A DNA stretch of 64,000 nt from CTSoil-075 sp042610375 (GCF_042610375.1 NZ_JBGJZL010000006.1:124001-188000); one strand, 5' to 3'; shown: positions 18,853-28,129, counted from the first letter of the stretch. Numbers and translations are program-made. The notes: generated by a model from the sequence alone, not told the origin.

Positions 18853-20033
18853 GTCGTTCCCTCCAATACCTTTGCTACCATCTGCACATCTTTATCACCA
18901 CGGCCTGATAAGCATACGACGACGACATCATCGCTTTTTGTTTCAGGCATCAATTTTTCTAAATAAGCTAAAGCATGAGAGCTTTCAAGGGCTGGAATAA
19001 TTCCTTCGATTTGCGCTAACCGTTGAAAAGCTGCTAAGGCTTCATCATCTGTAATCGCCATATACTGCACTACACCCGTATCTTTAAAAAAAGAATGTTC
19101 AGCGCCAATACCAGGGTAATCGAGCCCTGCGGATATGGAGTAAGGAGGAATGACTTGCCCATCCTCATCCTGCAGTAAATAGCTTAAAGAGCCGTGTAAT
19201 ACACCAGGTCGGCCAAGAGTCAAAGATGCAGCATGATCTGGAGTATCGAGTCCTTTACCTGCCGCCTCAATTCCGATTTTAATAATGTCTTTTTGATCAC
19301 GGAATTGATAGAAAATCCCCATAGCATTACTGCCGCCACCTACACAAGCAAGAATATGAGTCAACTTACAACCTGAGATTTCTTGTATTTGCGCCTCTAC
19401 CTCTTGGCCAATGACTGCTTGAAAATCTCTGACCATCATTGGGTAAGGGTGAGGACCAACGACAGAACCAATAATATAATGAGTGTCTTCTACATGAGTA
19501 ACCCAGTACCGAATCGCCTCACTCGTTGCATCTTTTAAAGTCCCTGTACCGCTGGTTACTGGTATAACCTTTGTTCCTAGGAGTTTCATACGGAAAACAT
19601 TCAGAGCTTGCCGTTCAATATCTTCTTCACCCATGAATACACAGCATTCTAAACCAAATAGTGCCGCAACGGTTGCACAAGCTACACCATGCTGCCCAGC
19701 ACCCGTCTCAGCAACAATACGAGTCTTGCCCATACGACGCGCCAGCAAGGCTTGCCCTAAAGCATTGTTAATTTTATGAGCTCCTGTATGAAGTAAATCT
19801 TCACGTTTTAAATAAATTTTACCTCGGCCATAATGTTTTGTGAGATTTTCAGCAAAATATAACCGCGTAGGACGACCTGCATATTCCCGAAAATAAAAAG
19901 ACACTTCTTTTTGAAAATCTTCATCGACTTTTAAGCGGTTATAGGCTTCTTCTAATTCTAACAAAGCAGGCATAACCGTTTCAGGAACAAAACGACCGCC
20001 ATAATCACCAAAACGTCCATTTTTATTAGGCAT
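18840..20033 (-). CDS. trpB: Tryptophan synthase beta chain
   Basis: About 397 residues. It condenses indole with serine using pyridoxal phosphate. The PLP lysine is Lys87 in LHTGAHKINNALGQA, and the glycine-rich phosphate site CVGGGSNAMGIF is present. The ATG at 20033 has a GGAGGAAGAG site, and its product begins with the usual NGRFGDYGGRFVPET. An ATG at 20048 would fall on the ribosome binding site. The gene overlaps trpC by 8 nt. Confidence 0.97.
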   Translation of the reverse strand: MPNKNGRFGDYGGRFVPETVMPALLELEEAYNRLKVDEDFQKEVSFYFREYAGRPTRLYFAENLTKHYGRGKIYLKREDLLHTGAHKINNALGQALLARRMGKTRIVAETGAGQHGVACATVAALFGLECCVFMGEEDIERQALNVFRMKLLGTKVIPVTSGTGTLKDATSEAIRYWVTHVEDTHYIIGSVVGPHPYPMMVRDFQAVIGQEVEAQIQEISGCKLTHILACVGGGSNAMGIFYQFRDQKDIIKIGIEAAGKGLDTPDHAASLTLGRPGVLHGSLSYLLQDEDGQVIPPYSISAGLDYPGIGAEHSFFKDTGVVQYMAITDDEALAAFQRLAQIEGIIPALESSHALAYLEKLMPETKSDDVVVVCLSGRGDKDVQMVAKVLEGTTCHV

Positions 20034-20817
20034 GTGCTCTTCCTCCATTTATCTGATTTAATTTTGATAATTCTCGAGTCTTACTCCCAATATCAGTGGC
20101 CTTTACCAATCCTTCACCAACCAATATTCCTCGCACTCCTGCCTGCTCTAAGCGATAAGCTTCATCTCCTGTACTCACACCACTCTCACTAATCACAATG
20201 CGACGTTTATCACAATATGGCAATAAGTCAAAAGTATTTTGTACATCAGTAATAAATGTTTCTAAGTTCCGGTTGTTAATGCCCATCAATGTTGCTACAG
20301 TTTGTTGCGCCCGCTCTAATTCTTCCAGAGTATGAACTTCAACTAAGCAATCCATACCAAGCCCATGAGCAATGCTAATATATTCTTTCAATTGCTCATC
20401 AGATAAGATATGAACAATTAAGAGTATGGCATCAGCCCCTGCCACTCTAGACTCATAAATCTGATACTCATCAATAATAAAATCCTTGCGTAAAATTGGT
20501 AAAGAAGTCACGGCTCGCACAGCCGCGATATCTTCTAGCTGACCAGAAAAATGAGTGTCCGTATGGACTGACAAAGCTGTTGCACCACTTTTTGTATAGA
20601 GCTGTGCAAGTTCTGTCACTGAATAATCAGTGCATAATTGCCCTTTAGCTGGTGAAACCAATTTACATTCAGCAATAAGCGCCCAGTCTGATTGTTTAAT
20701 GGCCTTACTAAAGGCAAAACTACCTGGCATTATATTTTTTAATAAACGAGCGAGTGGTCGTTCTTCTTTGGCGATTTTCACTGCCTCGCGTTTTTTTTCT
20801 GTAATTTTATTTAACAT
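20026..20817 (-). CDS. trpC: Indole-3-glycerol-phosphate synthase
   Basis: 263 residues, a monofunctional TIM barrel. Motifs include LIAECKLVSPAKG (catalytic Lys region), LPILRKDFIIDEYQI, LVEVHTLEELERA, GINNRNLETF and ISESGV. It closes the pyrrole ring of indole glycerol phosphate. It overlaps trpF by 7 nt and trpB by 8 nt. Nothing unusual was seen. Confidence 0.95.
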   Translation of the reverse strand: MLNKITEKKREAVKIAKEERPLARLLKNIMPGSFAFSKAIKQSDWALIAECKLVSPAKGQLCTDYSVTELAQLYTKSGATALSVHTDTHFSGQLEDIAAVRAVTSLPILRKDFIIDEYQIYESRVAGADAILLIVHILSDEQLKEYISIAHGLGMDCLVEVHTLEELERAQQTVATLMGINNRNLETFITDVQNTFDLLPYCDKRRIVISESGVSTGDEAYRLEQAGVRGILVGEGLVKATDIGSKTRELSKLNQINGGRAHA

Positions 20818-21437
20818 AAATTTATACCACCCTTTGCTCGACGAGCAGCAATTAAGAACTGCCGTATTTTTTCAAGATCTTTTATACCATCAGTCTCCAC
20901 TCCACCAGATACATCAATACCTTCAGGAGAAAGAATTCTTACGGCCTCTTCCACATTTTCTGCTGTCAGTCCACCAGCCACAAACAGCGGTATTTTCACC
21001 TGCTGTCTTTCTAATTGAGCCTTCTTCCAGTCAAAAGTAATCCCCGTTCCCCCTTGTTGTCCTGGCACAAAACTATCAAGTAGTATCCAATCAACATGAT
21101 ACTCTTCAAGCTTCAATGGATCGAAATCGACTCCGACTCGTACAGCCTTAATGACGGGATAGTTAACCAATCGGCAATATTCTGGTGACTCATTACCATG
21201 CAATTGTACATAATCCAGTTTACAACGTTTAGCAATTTCTTGGACCTCAGGTAAGGGTGCATTTACAAATACCCCAACTTTACCAATACCAGTCATTTGA
21301 CTTGCAATTTTTTCAGCGGCTGGAACTTCAATACGCCGACGACTCTCAGCAAAAACAAAACCAATTAAATCAGCACTATAATCTTTGGCTGCTTGTGCAG
21401 CATCTAAAGACTTAATACCACAAATTTTTATGATAAT
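20811..21437 (-). CDS. trpF: Phosphoribosylanthranilate isomerase with apparent ATT start codon
   Basis: 208 residues when read from ATT at 21437. It isomerises phosphoribosyl-anthranilate. The N-terminal KICGIKSLDAA contains the catalytic Cys, and the C-terminal half shows YVQLHGNE, LLDSFVPGQQGGTG and VAGGLTAENV. The first ATG in frame is 41 codons in and would delete the first strand and catalytic Cys. No ATG, GTG or TTG occurs near the true N terminus. AAGGAGG lies 7 nt before ATT-ATC-ATA, so one of these (ATT by spacing) is the probable start. It overlaps the trpD 3' end by 10 nt. Confidence 0.92.
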   Translation of the reverse strand: MIIKICGIKSLDAAQAAKDYSADLIGFVFAESRRRIEVPAAEKIASQMTGIGKVGVFVNAPLPEVQEIAKRCKLDYVQLHGNESPEYCRLVNYPVIKAVRVGVDFDPLKLEEYHVDWILLDSFVPGQQGGTGITFDWKKAQLERQQVKIPLFVAGGLTAENVEEAVRILSPEGIDVSGGVETDGIKDLEKIRQFLIAARRAKGGINLC

Positions 21438-22462
21438 GAGAATTCCTCCTTATAACGTTGACTTGCACTACGTAGCCCTTCTAATTTAGCAAGAGCAGCA
21501 CCACTATCGATACTAGCAGCGGCAATTGTCAATCCTTCTTCTAAGGTCGCGGCCTTATCAGCAACAAGTAAGGCAGCAGCAGCATTCATCAATACAATAT
21601 CTCGTTTTGCTCCCTTTTGACCTTTTAAAATTTCGATAATAATTTCAGCATTATCCTCCGGTGTACCCCCAAGATAATCTTCTGGCACACCACTATTGAA
21701 GCCATAGTCAGCAGGTTCAATGATATAAGACCGTATTTCGGCATCGCGCACTTCAGTCACTTGTGTGGGCGCTAGTGTCGATATTTCATCCATACCATCA
21801 AAGCTGTGTACAACCATGGCCCGTCGTACCCCAAGTTCCTGCAATGCTTTGCCAATTGTTTGCGTTAATACAGGGTCATATACACCAATCAATTGACAGT
21901 TCGCATTAGCAGGGTTAGTTAATGGTCCTAGTAAATTAAAGATTGTACGAAATCCTAATTCCTTGCGAGGTTTAGCTGCATACTTCATGGCTTTATGAAA
22001 ACTAGGAGCATATAAAAAACCGATATTTAACTCCTTAATCATTGTTCCTACAGCTTCTGGCGGCAAGTTTACATGAATGCCTAAAGCACTGAGCACATCA
22101 GCACTTCCACAAGAACTTGATACACCGCTATTACCATGTTTCGCTACTGTCAGGCCCGCACCTGCCACGACAAAAGCGACTGTTGTCGAAACATTGAAAG
22201 TACCTTTTTTATCTCCGCCTGTGCCGCACGTATCAATGAGTTCTTTTCCATCACAATCAATTTTCACTGCGTAATCTCGCATTGTTTGGGCAAAACCAGC
22301 AATTTCGCTACTTGTTTCCCCTTTTATTCGCAAAGCAGTCAGCAAAGCGCTAATCTGAACATCGCCAGCTTGACCTGACATGATGACCTGCATTGCCTCC
22401 TGGGCCTGACTTTGAGATAAATTTTCACCAACAATGACTTGGTTAATAAAGTTCTTTAACAT
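21428..22462 (-). CDS. trpD: Anthranilate phosphoribosyltransferase
   Basis: About 344 residues, the usual length. It transfers phosphoribose from PRPP to anthranilate. Motifs: DTCGTGGDKKGTFNVST (PRPP site), KHGNSGVSSSCGSADVL, GFRTIFNLLGPLTNPA. The ATG at 22462 lies 6 nt after AGAGGAGG; two upstream in-frame ATGs (22468 and 22504) overlap the ribosome binding site or leader and are rejected. It is the first gene of the operon, directly below the Trp T-box. Confidence 0.96.
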   Translation of the reverse strand: MLKNFINQVIVGENLSQSQAQEAMQVIMSGQAGDVQISALLTALRIKGETSSEIAGFAQTMRDYAVKIDCDGKELIDTCGTGGDKKGTFNVSTTVAFVVAGAGLTVAKHGNSGVSSSCGSADVLSALGIHVNLPPEAVGTMIKELNIGFLYAPSFHKAMKYAAKPRKELGFRTIFNLLGPLTNPANANCQLIGVYDPVLTQTIGKALQELGVRRAMVVHSFDGMDEISTLAPTQVTEVRDAEIRSYIIEPADYGFNSGVPEDYLGGTPEDNAEIIIEILKGQKGAKRDIVLMNAAAALLVADKAATLEEGLTIAAASIDSGAALAKLEGLRSASQRYKEEFSLS

Positions 22463-22490
22463 GGCCATCCTCCTCTTTGTTTTTAAATAT

Positions 22491-22785
22491 AAAAAAAGAA
22501 CCATTCCACCCTATAAAGGGGCGAAATGGTTCGCGATACCACCCTAATTCAGAAAGCCACTGCTCTCTATCTCAATTCAAGTACGGGACGACAAAGTCCG
22601 ATACCCTAGCCTGTTAACGGTGGCAACCGATCCGACCTACTTGCCAAAAGGCGTTGGGGGGACAGCTCACAGGTCCATTCAATATGTTCTATAGGTCGGT
22701 CATCACACCTCTGGTTACCCAGTCACCGACTCGCTGAACTAGAGTTTGCATATTTACTCGTCCTGCTCATTGCTATTTATTCCGA
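22491..22785 (-). promoter_or_regulatory. Tryptophan T-box leader (tRNA-sensing riboswitch)
   Basis: The complement holds the conserved T-box sequence GGGTGGTATCGCG (22532-22544). It is followed by a terminator helix (GAACCATT with AATGGTTC, 22498-22532) and a T7 run (22491-22497). In Stem I the context GAA-TGG-ACC places a TGG tryptophan specifier codon at 22675-22677. It controls trpDFCBAEG: uncharged tRNA-Trp would stabilise the antiterminator. All elements are visible in the sequence. Confidence 0.93.
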
Positions 22786-22798
22786 TTGAATTACGATT

Positions 22799-22828
22799 AT
22801 TTTAACACAAATGTCTTTTAGTAGTCAA
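22799..22828 (-). promoter_or_regulatory. Sigma-A promoter of the trp operon
   Basis: TTGACT (22823-22828) and TAAAAT (22799-22804) on the minus strand are separated by 18 bp, just upstream of the Trp T-box. Confidence 0.7.
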
Positions 22829-22876
22829 CATGTTTTTACACTTTATTCGCATGTTCTTCTATATTTCAAATAACTC

Positions 22877-22905
22877 TTGAATAGTGAACGATTTCATGTT
22901 AAACT
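22877..22905 (+). promoter_or_regulatory. Sigma-A promoter of pheA
   Basis: TTGAAT (22877-22882) and TAAACT (22900-22905) are separated by 17 bp, just upstream of the Phe T-box on the plus strand. Confidence 0.65.
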
Positions 22906-22914
22906 TGCCATTAA

Positions 22915-23213
22915 TAATTGAAATCATAAAGACGATGAAAAGGAAAAGTAAGGATCACATCCTAGTCACAGAGAATTGGGTAATTGCTGGAATCCCGATA
23001 CAGGATCGATCGTGAAGTTCACCTTGGAGTTGCATGCTGAAATCTAGTGTTTCTAGATGGTAGGTGGTGCCGGATCCTTTACCGTTATGCGAAGGAAAGT
23101 ATCGGCTGCTATATGCCCGTACTTTATAATCATGTTTTGCTCGCAGCAAAGCATAAAGGTGGTAACACGAGAACGACTTCTCGTCCTTTAAGGGATGAGA
23201 AGTTTTTTATTTT
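22915..23213 (+). promoter_or_regulatory. Phenylalanine T-box leader
   Basis: The T-box sequence AGGTGGTAACACG lies at 23157-23169. A terminator helix (ACTTCTCGTCC with GGGATGAGAAGT, 23176-23203) is followed by a T-rich run. The Stem I context GAAG-TTC-ACC gives a TTC phenylalanine specifier at 23018-23020. It precedes pheA, so specifier and gene agree. Confidence 0.92.
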
Positions 23214-23266
23214 TCCCTATTTAAAAGAAAATGATTTGAAAATACCTTATATGAGGACGTGAAACA

Positions 23267-24118
23267 ATGAATAAAAATAATAGTAAAATTGTTGGCTATC
23301 TAGGTCCCCAAGGTACACATAGTGAAGATGTTTGTTCTCACTATTATCCTAAAGATCAATGGGACTTCCAATCATATGCAACCATCGATTCCTGTATTCG
23401 CGCTACGGCAAATGGTGCAATTACAGAATCCATCGTCCCCATTGAAAACTCCTTGGAAGGTTCAATTAATATTACTCTCGATACCTTAGCTCATGAAGTC
23501 AATTTATTTATTACCAAAGAAATAGTCTGGCCAATCCACAATCATCTATTGACAAAATCTTTTGATGACCAAGAGATTCACACCATTGTTTCTCATGCAC
23601 AACCCCTCGCCCAATGCCGACATTATCTTGCCAAGCATTATCCTCATGCCAAGCTTGAAGCAGTCGTCAGTACGGTCGAAGCAGTCCGCATCGTGGCTAG
23701 TGGCGCAAAAAACTATGCAGCCATCGCCAATATGAACGCTAGTAAACTTTATAATATGAATGTTGTAGCAGCTGATATCCAAGATCATCCACATAACTGT
23801 ACACGTTTTGTTGTATTGAGTAATGAACCTGAAGCCTACAAAGAAGGGAACTGGAAAACATCCATTGTTTGTAAAATCAAAGGTGATAAACCGGGCAGCC
23901 TTTATCATCTCTTACAAGAATTGGCCAGTTTTCATGTAAATCTTGTTCGCATTGAATCTCGCCCCGCTCGTACTGAACTCGGCGAATATATTTTTTTCAT
24001 GGATATGGAAGGCAGCATAGCACAAACAAATGTCCAAAACGCTATCAACGCTCTCGAAAATAAAAGTCTTTGGTTTAAAAATCTTGGTTCTTATCTTGTG
24101 TGTAAAGTTAAGGCATAA
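23267..24118 (+). CDS. pheA: Prephenate dehydratase
   Basis: 283 residues, monofunctional. Converts prephenate to phenylpyruvate. The catalytic domain shows YLGPQGTHSE, ESIVPIENSLEGSI, SHAQPLAQCR and the catalytic Thr in NCTRFVVLS. A C-terminal ACT domain (GSLYHLLQELASFHVNL, then ESRP) provides phenylalanine feedback inhibition in this family. It stands alone under a Phe T-box, so it is controlled by both charged tRNA and, probably, free phenylalanine. Confidence 0.96.
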   Translation: MNKNNSKIVGYLGPQGTHSEDVCSHYYPKDQWDFQSYATIDSCIRATANGAITESIVPIENSLEGSINITLDTLAHEVNLFITKEIVWPIHNHLLTKSFDDQEIHTIVSHAQPLAQCRHYLAKHYPHAKLEAVVSTVEAVRIVASGAKNYAAIANMNASKLYNMNVVAADIQDHPHNCTRFVVLSNEPEAYKEGNWKTSIVCKIKGDKPGSLYHLLQELASFHVNLVRIESRPARTELGEYIFFMDMEGSIAQTNVQNAINALENKSLWFKNLGSYLVCKVKA

Positions 24119-24150
24119 AAAAAGACTTGGCTGACGCCAAGTCTTTTTTT
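24117..24150 (+). terminator. Terminator after pheA (bidirectional)
   Basis: AAGACTTGGC pairs with GCCAAGTCTT around a four-base loop, with A and T runs on both sides. It can serve pheA on the plus strand and the converging YqaA-like gene. Confidence 0.85.
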
Positions 24151-24157
24151 ACTTTAT

Positions 24158-24739
24158 TTAGCTTACACCCTTTACAGGCTTTTTTCTCATTTTCATAGCT
24201 ACGATTACAATACCTACAATCACAGCTACAGCTATGAATCCAATGATAAAATTATTGGAATAACGTTTGATCAATTCGACTGCTTGGGGACCATAATAAA
24301 AGATCAAAATTCCTTCTAGCAAAAATCGCTTGCCTCGACCAATCGCAGATGCTAATAAAAATACAACCATATTAACGCGAAAGACACCAGCACTAATGCT
24401 CACGAATTTATACGGAATAGGTGCCATGGCAGCAAAAAAGATCGCCCATCCACCATACTTCTCTAGCCAATTATGAATGGTATCAATATGCTTGGCAGGT
24501 GCATATTTTTGCAAAACAGGAAGACCGAGTCTGTTACCAATAAAATACCCAATAATCCCACCTAGCACTGATGCTGTTGTGGCAATGACTGAATAATAAA
24601 TAGCCTGTTCTGGAGCTGATAAAGCCATAGGAATTAATAATAAATCAGGTAAAATTGGGGAAATAAATGATTCAATAAATGAAACAACAAATAACCCCAC
24701 TACACCATAGTTTTGAAAGAATAGTATAACTGGTTCCAT
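24158..24739 (-). CDS. YqaA/DedA (VTT-domain) family membrane protein
   Basis: 193 residues with about five hydrophobic segments. The N-terminal LFVVSFIESFISPILPDLLL, the central GGIIGYFIGNRLG and APIPYKFVSISAG, and the later SAIGRGKRF are the signature of the YqaA branch of DedA/VTT proteins. Members are implicated in polyprenyl-phosphate or phospholipid flipping and membrane homeostasis. It is 146 bp from the DUF4127 gene on the same strand and might join the polyprenyl-glycan cluster upstream, but it probably has its own promoter. Confidence 0.85.
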   Translation of the reverse strand: MEPVILFFQNYGVVGLFVVSFIESFISPILPDLLLIPMALSAPEQAIYYSVIATTASVLGGIIGYFIGNRLGLPVLQKYAPAKHIDTIHNWLEKYGGWAIFFAAMAPIPYKFVSISAGVFRVNMVVFLLASAIGRGKRFLLEGILIFYYGPQAVELIKRYSNNFIIGFIAVAVIVGIVIVAMKMRKKPVKGVS

Positions 24740-24885
24740 TATTACACCTCATTGCTAAACTTCAATGTCCTTCGAACATTATATACTACTTGCCCCTAGA
24801 ATGTATATAACAATGTAGCAATAGGGATACATTACATACGTCATGATCAATAAAAATTGGCAGAAATTAAATCATTGCAAATTAT

Positions 24886-26442
24886 TTATTGTAATTTGAT
24901 TCCAACTTCAAATAATCGATTCCAAGGAAAAGAAACATGTATTTTAGCTATTGGAAACCATGATAAATTTTGCTCTTTAAATACATTCATTTGTTTTTCC
25001 GTTTCAGTGATTAATTGAGGAGTCATTTCATTCAGCTGTACATCACTATAACCTTGAGGGAGCAAAATATCATTGCGCAATGTAGTGCGTATATTGGCTT
25101 GATAAGCCCACTCATCCAGCAAACGAACCGCCATTAACGAATCTTTATTTTTAGTTGTCATATTTTGGGCAAAGATAGCCTGCCCAATGGTATATCCTAC
25201 CGTATTACTTGCTGTATTCCATCCAGAATAAGATTCTAGCTTTGGAATGAGTTTATATTTTGTCATCTCGTTCATAAACGAATTATCAGATCCATTGGCA
25301 AAGGCAATATCAGCAACTGCTACTTTTTTATTAGCGCGCAAATACGATTGTATTTGCTTAACAAAGAGATACGTTTCTGGGCTGGCTTCTTGAGGATTAT
25401 CCCCTCCCCCTGCTTCTCGCGTCCAACCGTCAACAGGTGTATTAATGGCAAGGATGATATCTGCTGGGCCATCGAATAATAAGGGCATTCCACCAGCTGC
25501 AATAATATGATTTCGGACCGTTCTACCAATTGCAGTATCTTCATAAGAAGGAATGGTCTTTTCCCCAGCACCTTGGGTATATTTTACCGCAATAGATGGT
25601 ATTTTAACCCTTAAATCATTCGCTGCGCGCGCTAGCATCACCAGACCTAATTGATCAGCACCTGGAAAAGATAAAAATTTACTAGCAGGTAATCCTACCG
25701 TATTTTTCTCTAACCAACGATATTCTTGGTGTGACCGAGAGTAAGGTGAAGCATCATCACGACCAAGGAGCAAATAAGAAAAGGTATTTTTTTTCACTTC
25801 ATCAATTAACTCAGCATTGACTTTAAAATTTTTCCCTCGTCGCAACAGCCAATCATCCATTACATCTTGAGGAACGATCGAAATGGAATTTTTAAGATCT
25901 TGTTCTTCTAATTTTGTTAGGCCTTTCACTTCCTGCTTATCTTTTAATGCAGTAATTTGAAAGATGTCTGGTCCATATGTTTCATAATATAGCGGTTCTA
26001 CCCCACCACTAGATGCATGAGGACTTCGCATAATCGTGCTAAATACATAAATGCGCACACTTGAGTTTAATTCCTTTAGCTTTTGAAAGTTTTTAATTCT
26101 TTTCGAAAGAGTATATTCAGGTAAGTCATGAGTGCGAGATGCAACTAATCCTCCATAAATAAGAGCATCGGATGATACTACAATCGAATCAACTTCATTT
26201 GCATGAGCAAATACCCATTTCCATAAAAGTTCTGGATTGGCATTTTGAGTACGATTTGCCAAATATTCCTCAGGAGGTACAAGGATCTCAAATCCACCTT
26301 TTTCTACAGTATCTACCATATAATCAAGGCTAACAGGGCGATTATCAAAAGGGACATACATAATACTCTGTGCATAACCAAGAGTATTGCTTACCAGAAA
26401 GAGTAAAAAAACCATTAAAAATATTTTTCTTTTATTATTCAT
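24886..26442 (-). CDS. DUF4127 family secreted protein
   Basis: 518 residues. The first ~24 residues form a signal peptide (NNKRKIFLMVFLLFLVSNTLGYAQ). The mature start IMYVPFDNRPVSLDYM and the later ILVPPEEYL, SSDALIYGGLVASR and LLLGRDDASPYSRSHQE segments are typical of DUF4127. No function is established. The ATG at 26442 has AAAGGA upstream and overlaps the preceding glycosyltransferase stop by 8 nt, so coupling to that cluster is strong. Conserved Asp/Arg/His clusters suggest an enzyme acting outside the membrane on the product of the pathway, which is inference. Confidence 0.8.
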   Translation of the reverse strand: MNNKRKIFLMVFLLFLVSNTLGYAQSIMYVPFDNRPVSLDYMVDTVEKGGFEILVPPEEYLANRTQNANPELLWKWVFAHANEVDSIVVSSDALIYGGLVASRTHDLPEYTLSKRIKNFQKLKELNSSVRIYVFSTIMRSPHASSGGVEPLYYETYGPDIFQITALKDKQEVKGLTKLEEQDLKNSISIVPQDVMDDWLLRRGKNFKVNAELIDEVKKNTFSYLLLGRDDASPYSRSHQEYRWLEKNTVGLPASKFLSFPGADQLGLVMLARAANDLRVKIPSIAVKYTQGAGEKTIPSYEDTAIGRTVRNHIIAAGGMPLLFDGPADIILAINTPVDGWTREAGGGDNPQEASPETYLFVKQIQSYLRANKKVAVADIAFANGSDNSFMNEMTKYKLIPKLESYSGWNTASNTVGYTIGQAIFAQNMTTKNKDSLMAVRLLDEWAYQANIRTTLRNDILLPQGYSDVQLNEMTPQLITETEKQMNVFKEQNLSWFPIAKIHVSFPWNRLFEVGIKLQ

Positions 26443-28129
26443 GTTTATCCATCCTTTCATCGACAAAGATATCTGACAAGAGTGGTTCTTGAAATACTGC
26501 TGTCAAATACTTATACCGAATCTCTTCTATGTTGATGTCGGCAATGTCATCTCTCGCATCAACATAATCAATACCCCATTTCGCAAATCGTGCATAATTT
26601 GAGGTAAAATCACCAAAACATACTTGTATTGTTTCACCTCTCTTTGCTATTTCTTGTAACTGATGATCAAGAGACTGGGTGCAATAGTAATTACCTAAAA
26701 TATAAGGATAGGTAATGAGAGCCAGATTAATGATAACTGCTCCTGTGAGAGTTACCCCTAGATAGCGAATGACTTTCTTTGCTTCAGTTGCAGCAACTGC
26801 GGCTATACTAATTGGCATTAACCAAAATTGTGGTACATAGCGGGCCCACCAAGATTCAGGGTTAATCAATACGGAAATCATAATACTGACGACTAGGCCA
26901 ATCCCATATAATCCATCTTTAGTAGGAAATATAAGAATTAATAGCAAAGTCAATCCTGCAAGAAGCAACATGCCACTAAACCAAGGACCAAATCCCCCAA
27001 TACGAATATCAGCTCCATAGACAAAAGGTTTAAATTCTTGGGGCCTAACTGTAAAAGGTATTTTAAGGACTGGCTCTTCCCTGTCAAAATTATTCGTAGA
27101 CATGGAAAAAGAAGCAACATATAGTTTTTCTAGGGAGTTCATCTGCATAAACCCTTGTGGGGAATTACTTGTCATAATATCCATGGTCTTTGGTCCTGCT
27201 CCATATAAAGGGTAAAAGGGATGCCCATAATATACAATATTCGTAACATAAGGATTATACCCAATCACACAAATGCCAATAAACAAGCCAATGATCGATG
27301 TTTTTGCAAGATTTGCATACAAATGTTTTTTCTTAAGTAACCACAGCCAACCCCCAGCCAGCCCAACACAAGCAATCACATATACAACACCAGTGAATTT
27401 TATGTTGACGGTCAAGGCAATACTCATGATAAAACTACAAACAATCACTCGATCATATTGAGTGATCAGTCGATAGGATAATGCTACTAAACATAGCAAC
27501 AAAGACGCCAACTGACCATCAATATAAAAACTCAATGCTTGATAAATACTAATAGGGTTTAATGCCATCAGCAAACTGAAGATTACAGCTTGCTTCACAC
27601 TAAATCTGTGGCATTGTTTCATACTCGACAGGGTCAATAAGAAGGAAATTATGATCAATAAAAAATTAAATACTTTACTTTGTTCGATCTGCCCAGTAGC
27701 AGAATACAAGACCGCTTCATAAATCCAAGGTCCTTTAGCATAATGGTTTAACAATACTGCTGAGTGAGATCGATCTTTGGTCAAATAATCTTGAAAAGGA
27801 TTCCAACCATGAGCTAACTGCCCCACGGCCTCTTGATGATAAACTTGACCGTCATAAGATATGTCATAAAATAATCCACTGATATACATAAAACTAAGGA
27901 ATGAGAGTGTTATTAACAAACATAACTTGGCAAATAGTTGCCAAGTCTCTTGCTTAAAATAAAACTTTGTCACCATAAAACCATAGACAAGGGTACATAC
28001 GAGGGATAACCAAATAGTTACCGTTGTAATTGGCATTCCCACAACAAATCCCAAACTTGCAAAGAGAAGCATAAAAAACATCAAGGATAATAAAATTGAC
28101 CCTGATATTAAACTAAAAACAGCTAACAT
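26435..28129 (-). CDS. Polytopic membrane protein, probable GT-C glycosyltransferase
   Basis: 564 residues with about 12 hydrophobic segments. The first large extracytoplasmic loop follows helix three and carries acidic residues (YDISYDGQVYHQE, residues 88-100, then GWNPF). This matches GT-C fold transferases, which use polyprenyl-phosphate sugars. The soluble C-terminal tail is about 90 residues. It lies between the PAP2-like gene (19 bp) and DUF4127 (overlap). Donor and acceptor are unknown; the neighbouring UbiA-type synthase suggests a polyprenyl-phospho-pentose donor. Confidence 0.7.
   Translation of the reverse strand: MLAVFSLISGSILLSLMFFMLLFASLGFVVGMPITTVTIWLSLVCTLVYGFMVTKFYFKQETWQLFAKLCLLITLSFLSFMYISGLFYDISYDGQVYHQEAVGQLAHGWNPFQDYLTKDRSHSAVLLNHYAKGPWIYEAVLYSATGQIEQSKVFNFLLIIISFLLTLSSMKQCHRFSVKQAVIFSLLMALNPISIYQALSFYIDGQLASLLLCLVALSYRLITQYDRVIVCSFIMSIALTVNIKFTGVVYVIACVGLAGGWLWLLKKKHLYANLAKTSIIGLFIGICVIGYNPYVTNIVYYGHPFYPLYGAGPKTMDIMTSNSPQGFMQMNSLEKLYVASFSMSTNNFDREEPVLKIPFTVRPQEFKPFVYGADIRIGGFGPWFSGMLLLAGLTLLLILIFPTKDGLYGIGLVVSIMISVLINPESWWARYVPQFWLMPISIAAVAATEAKKVIRYLGVTLTGAVIINLALITYPYILGNYYCTQSLDHQLQEIAKRGETIQVCFGDFTSNYARFAKWGIDYVDARDDIADINIEEIRYKYLTAVFQEPLLSDIFVDERMDKHE

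Noticed and set aside
20811..21296. trpF as a truncated 161-residue gene starting at the first ATG
   Set aside because: Upstream codons without stops encode the conserved IKICGIKSLDAA terminus with a perfect ribosome binding site; the gene is complete with a non-canonical start.
22955..23149. Short minus-strand frame in the pheA leader
   Set aside because: It lies entirely within the Phe T-box and has no start signal.
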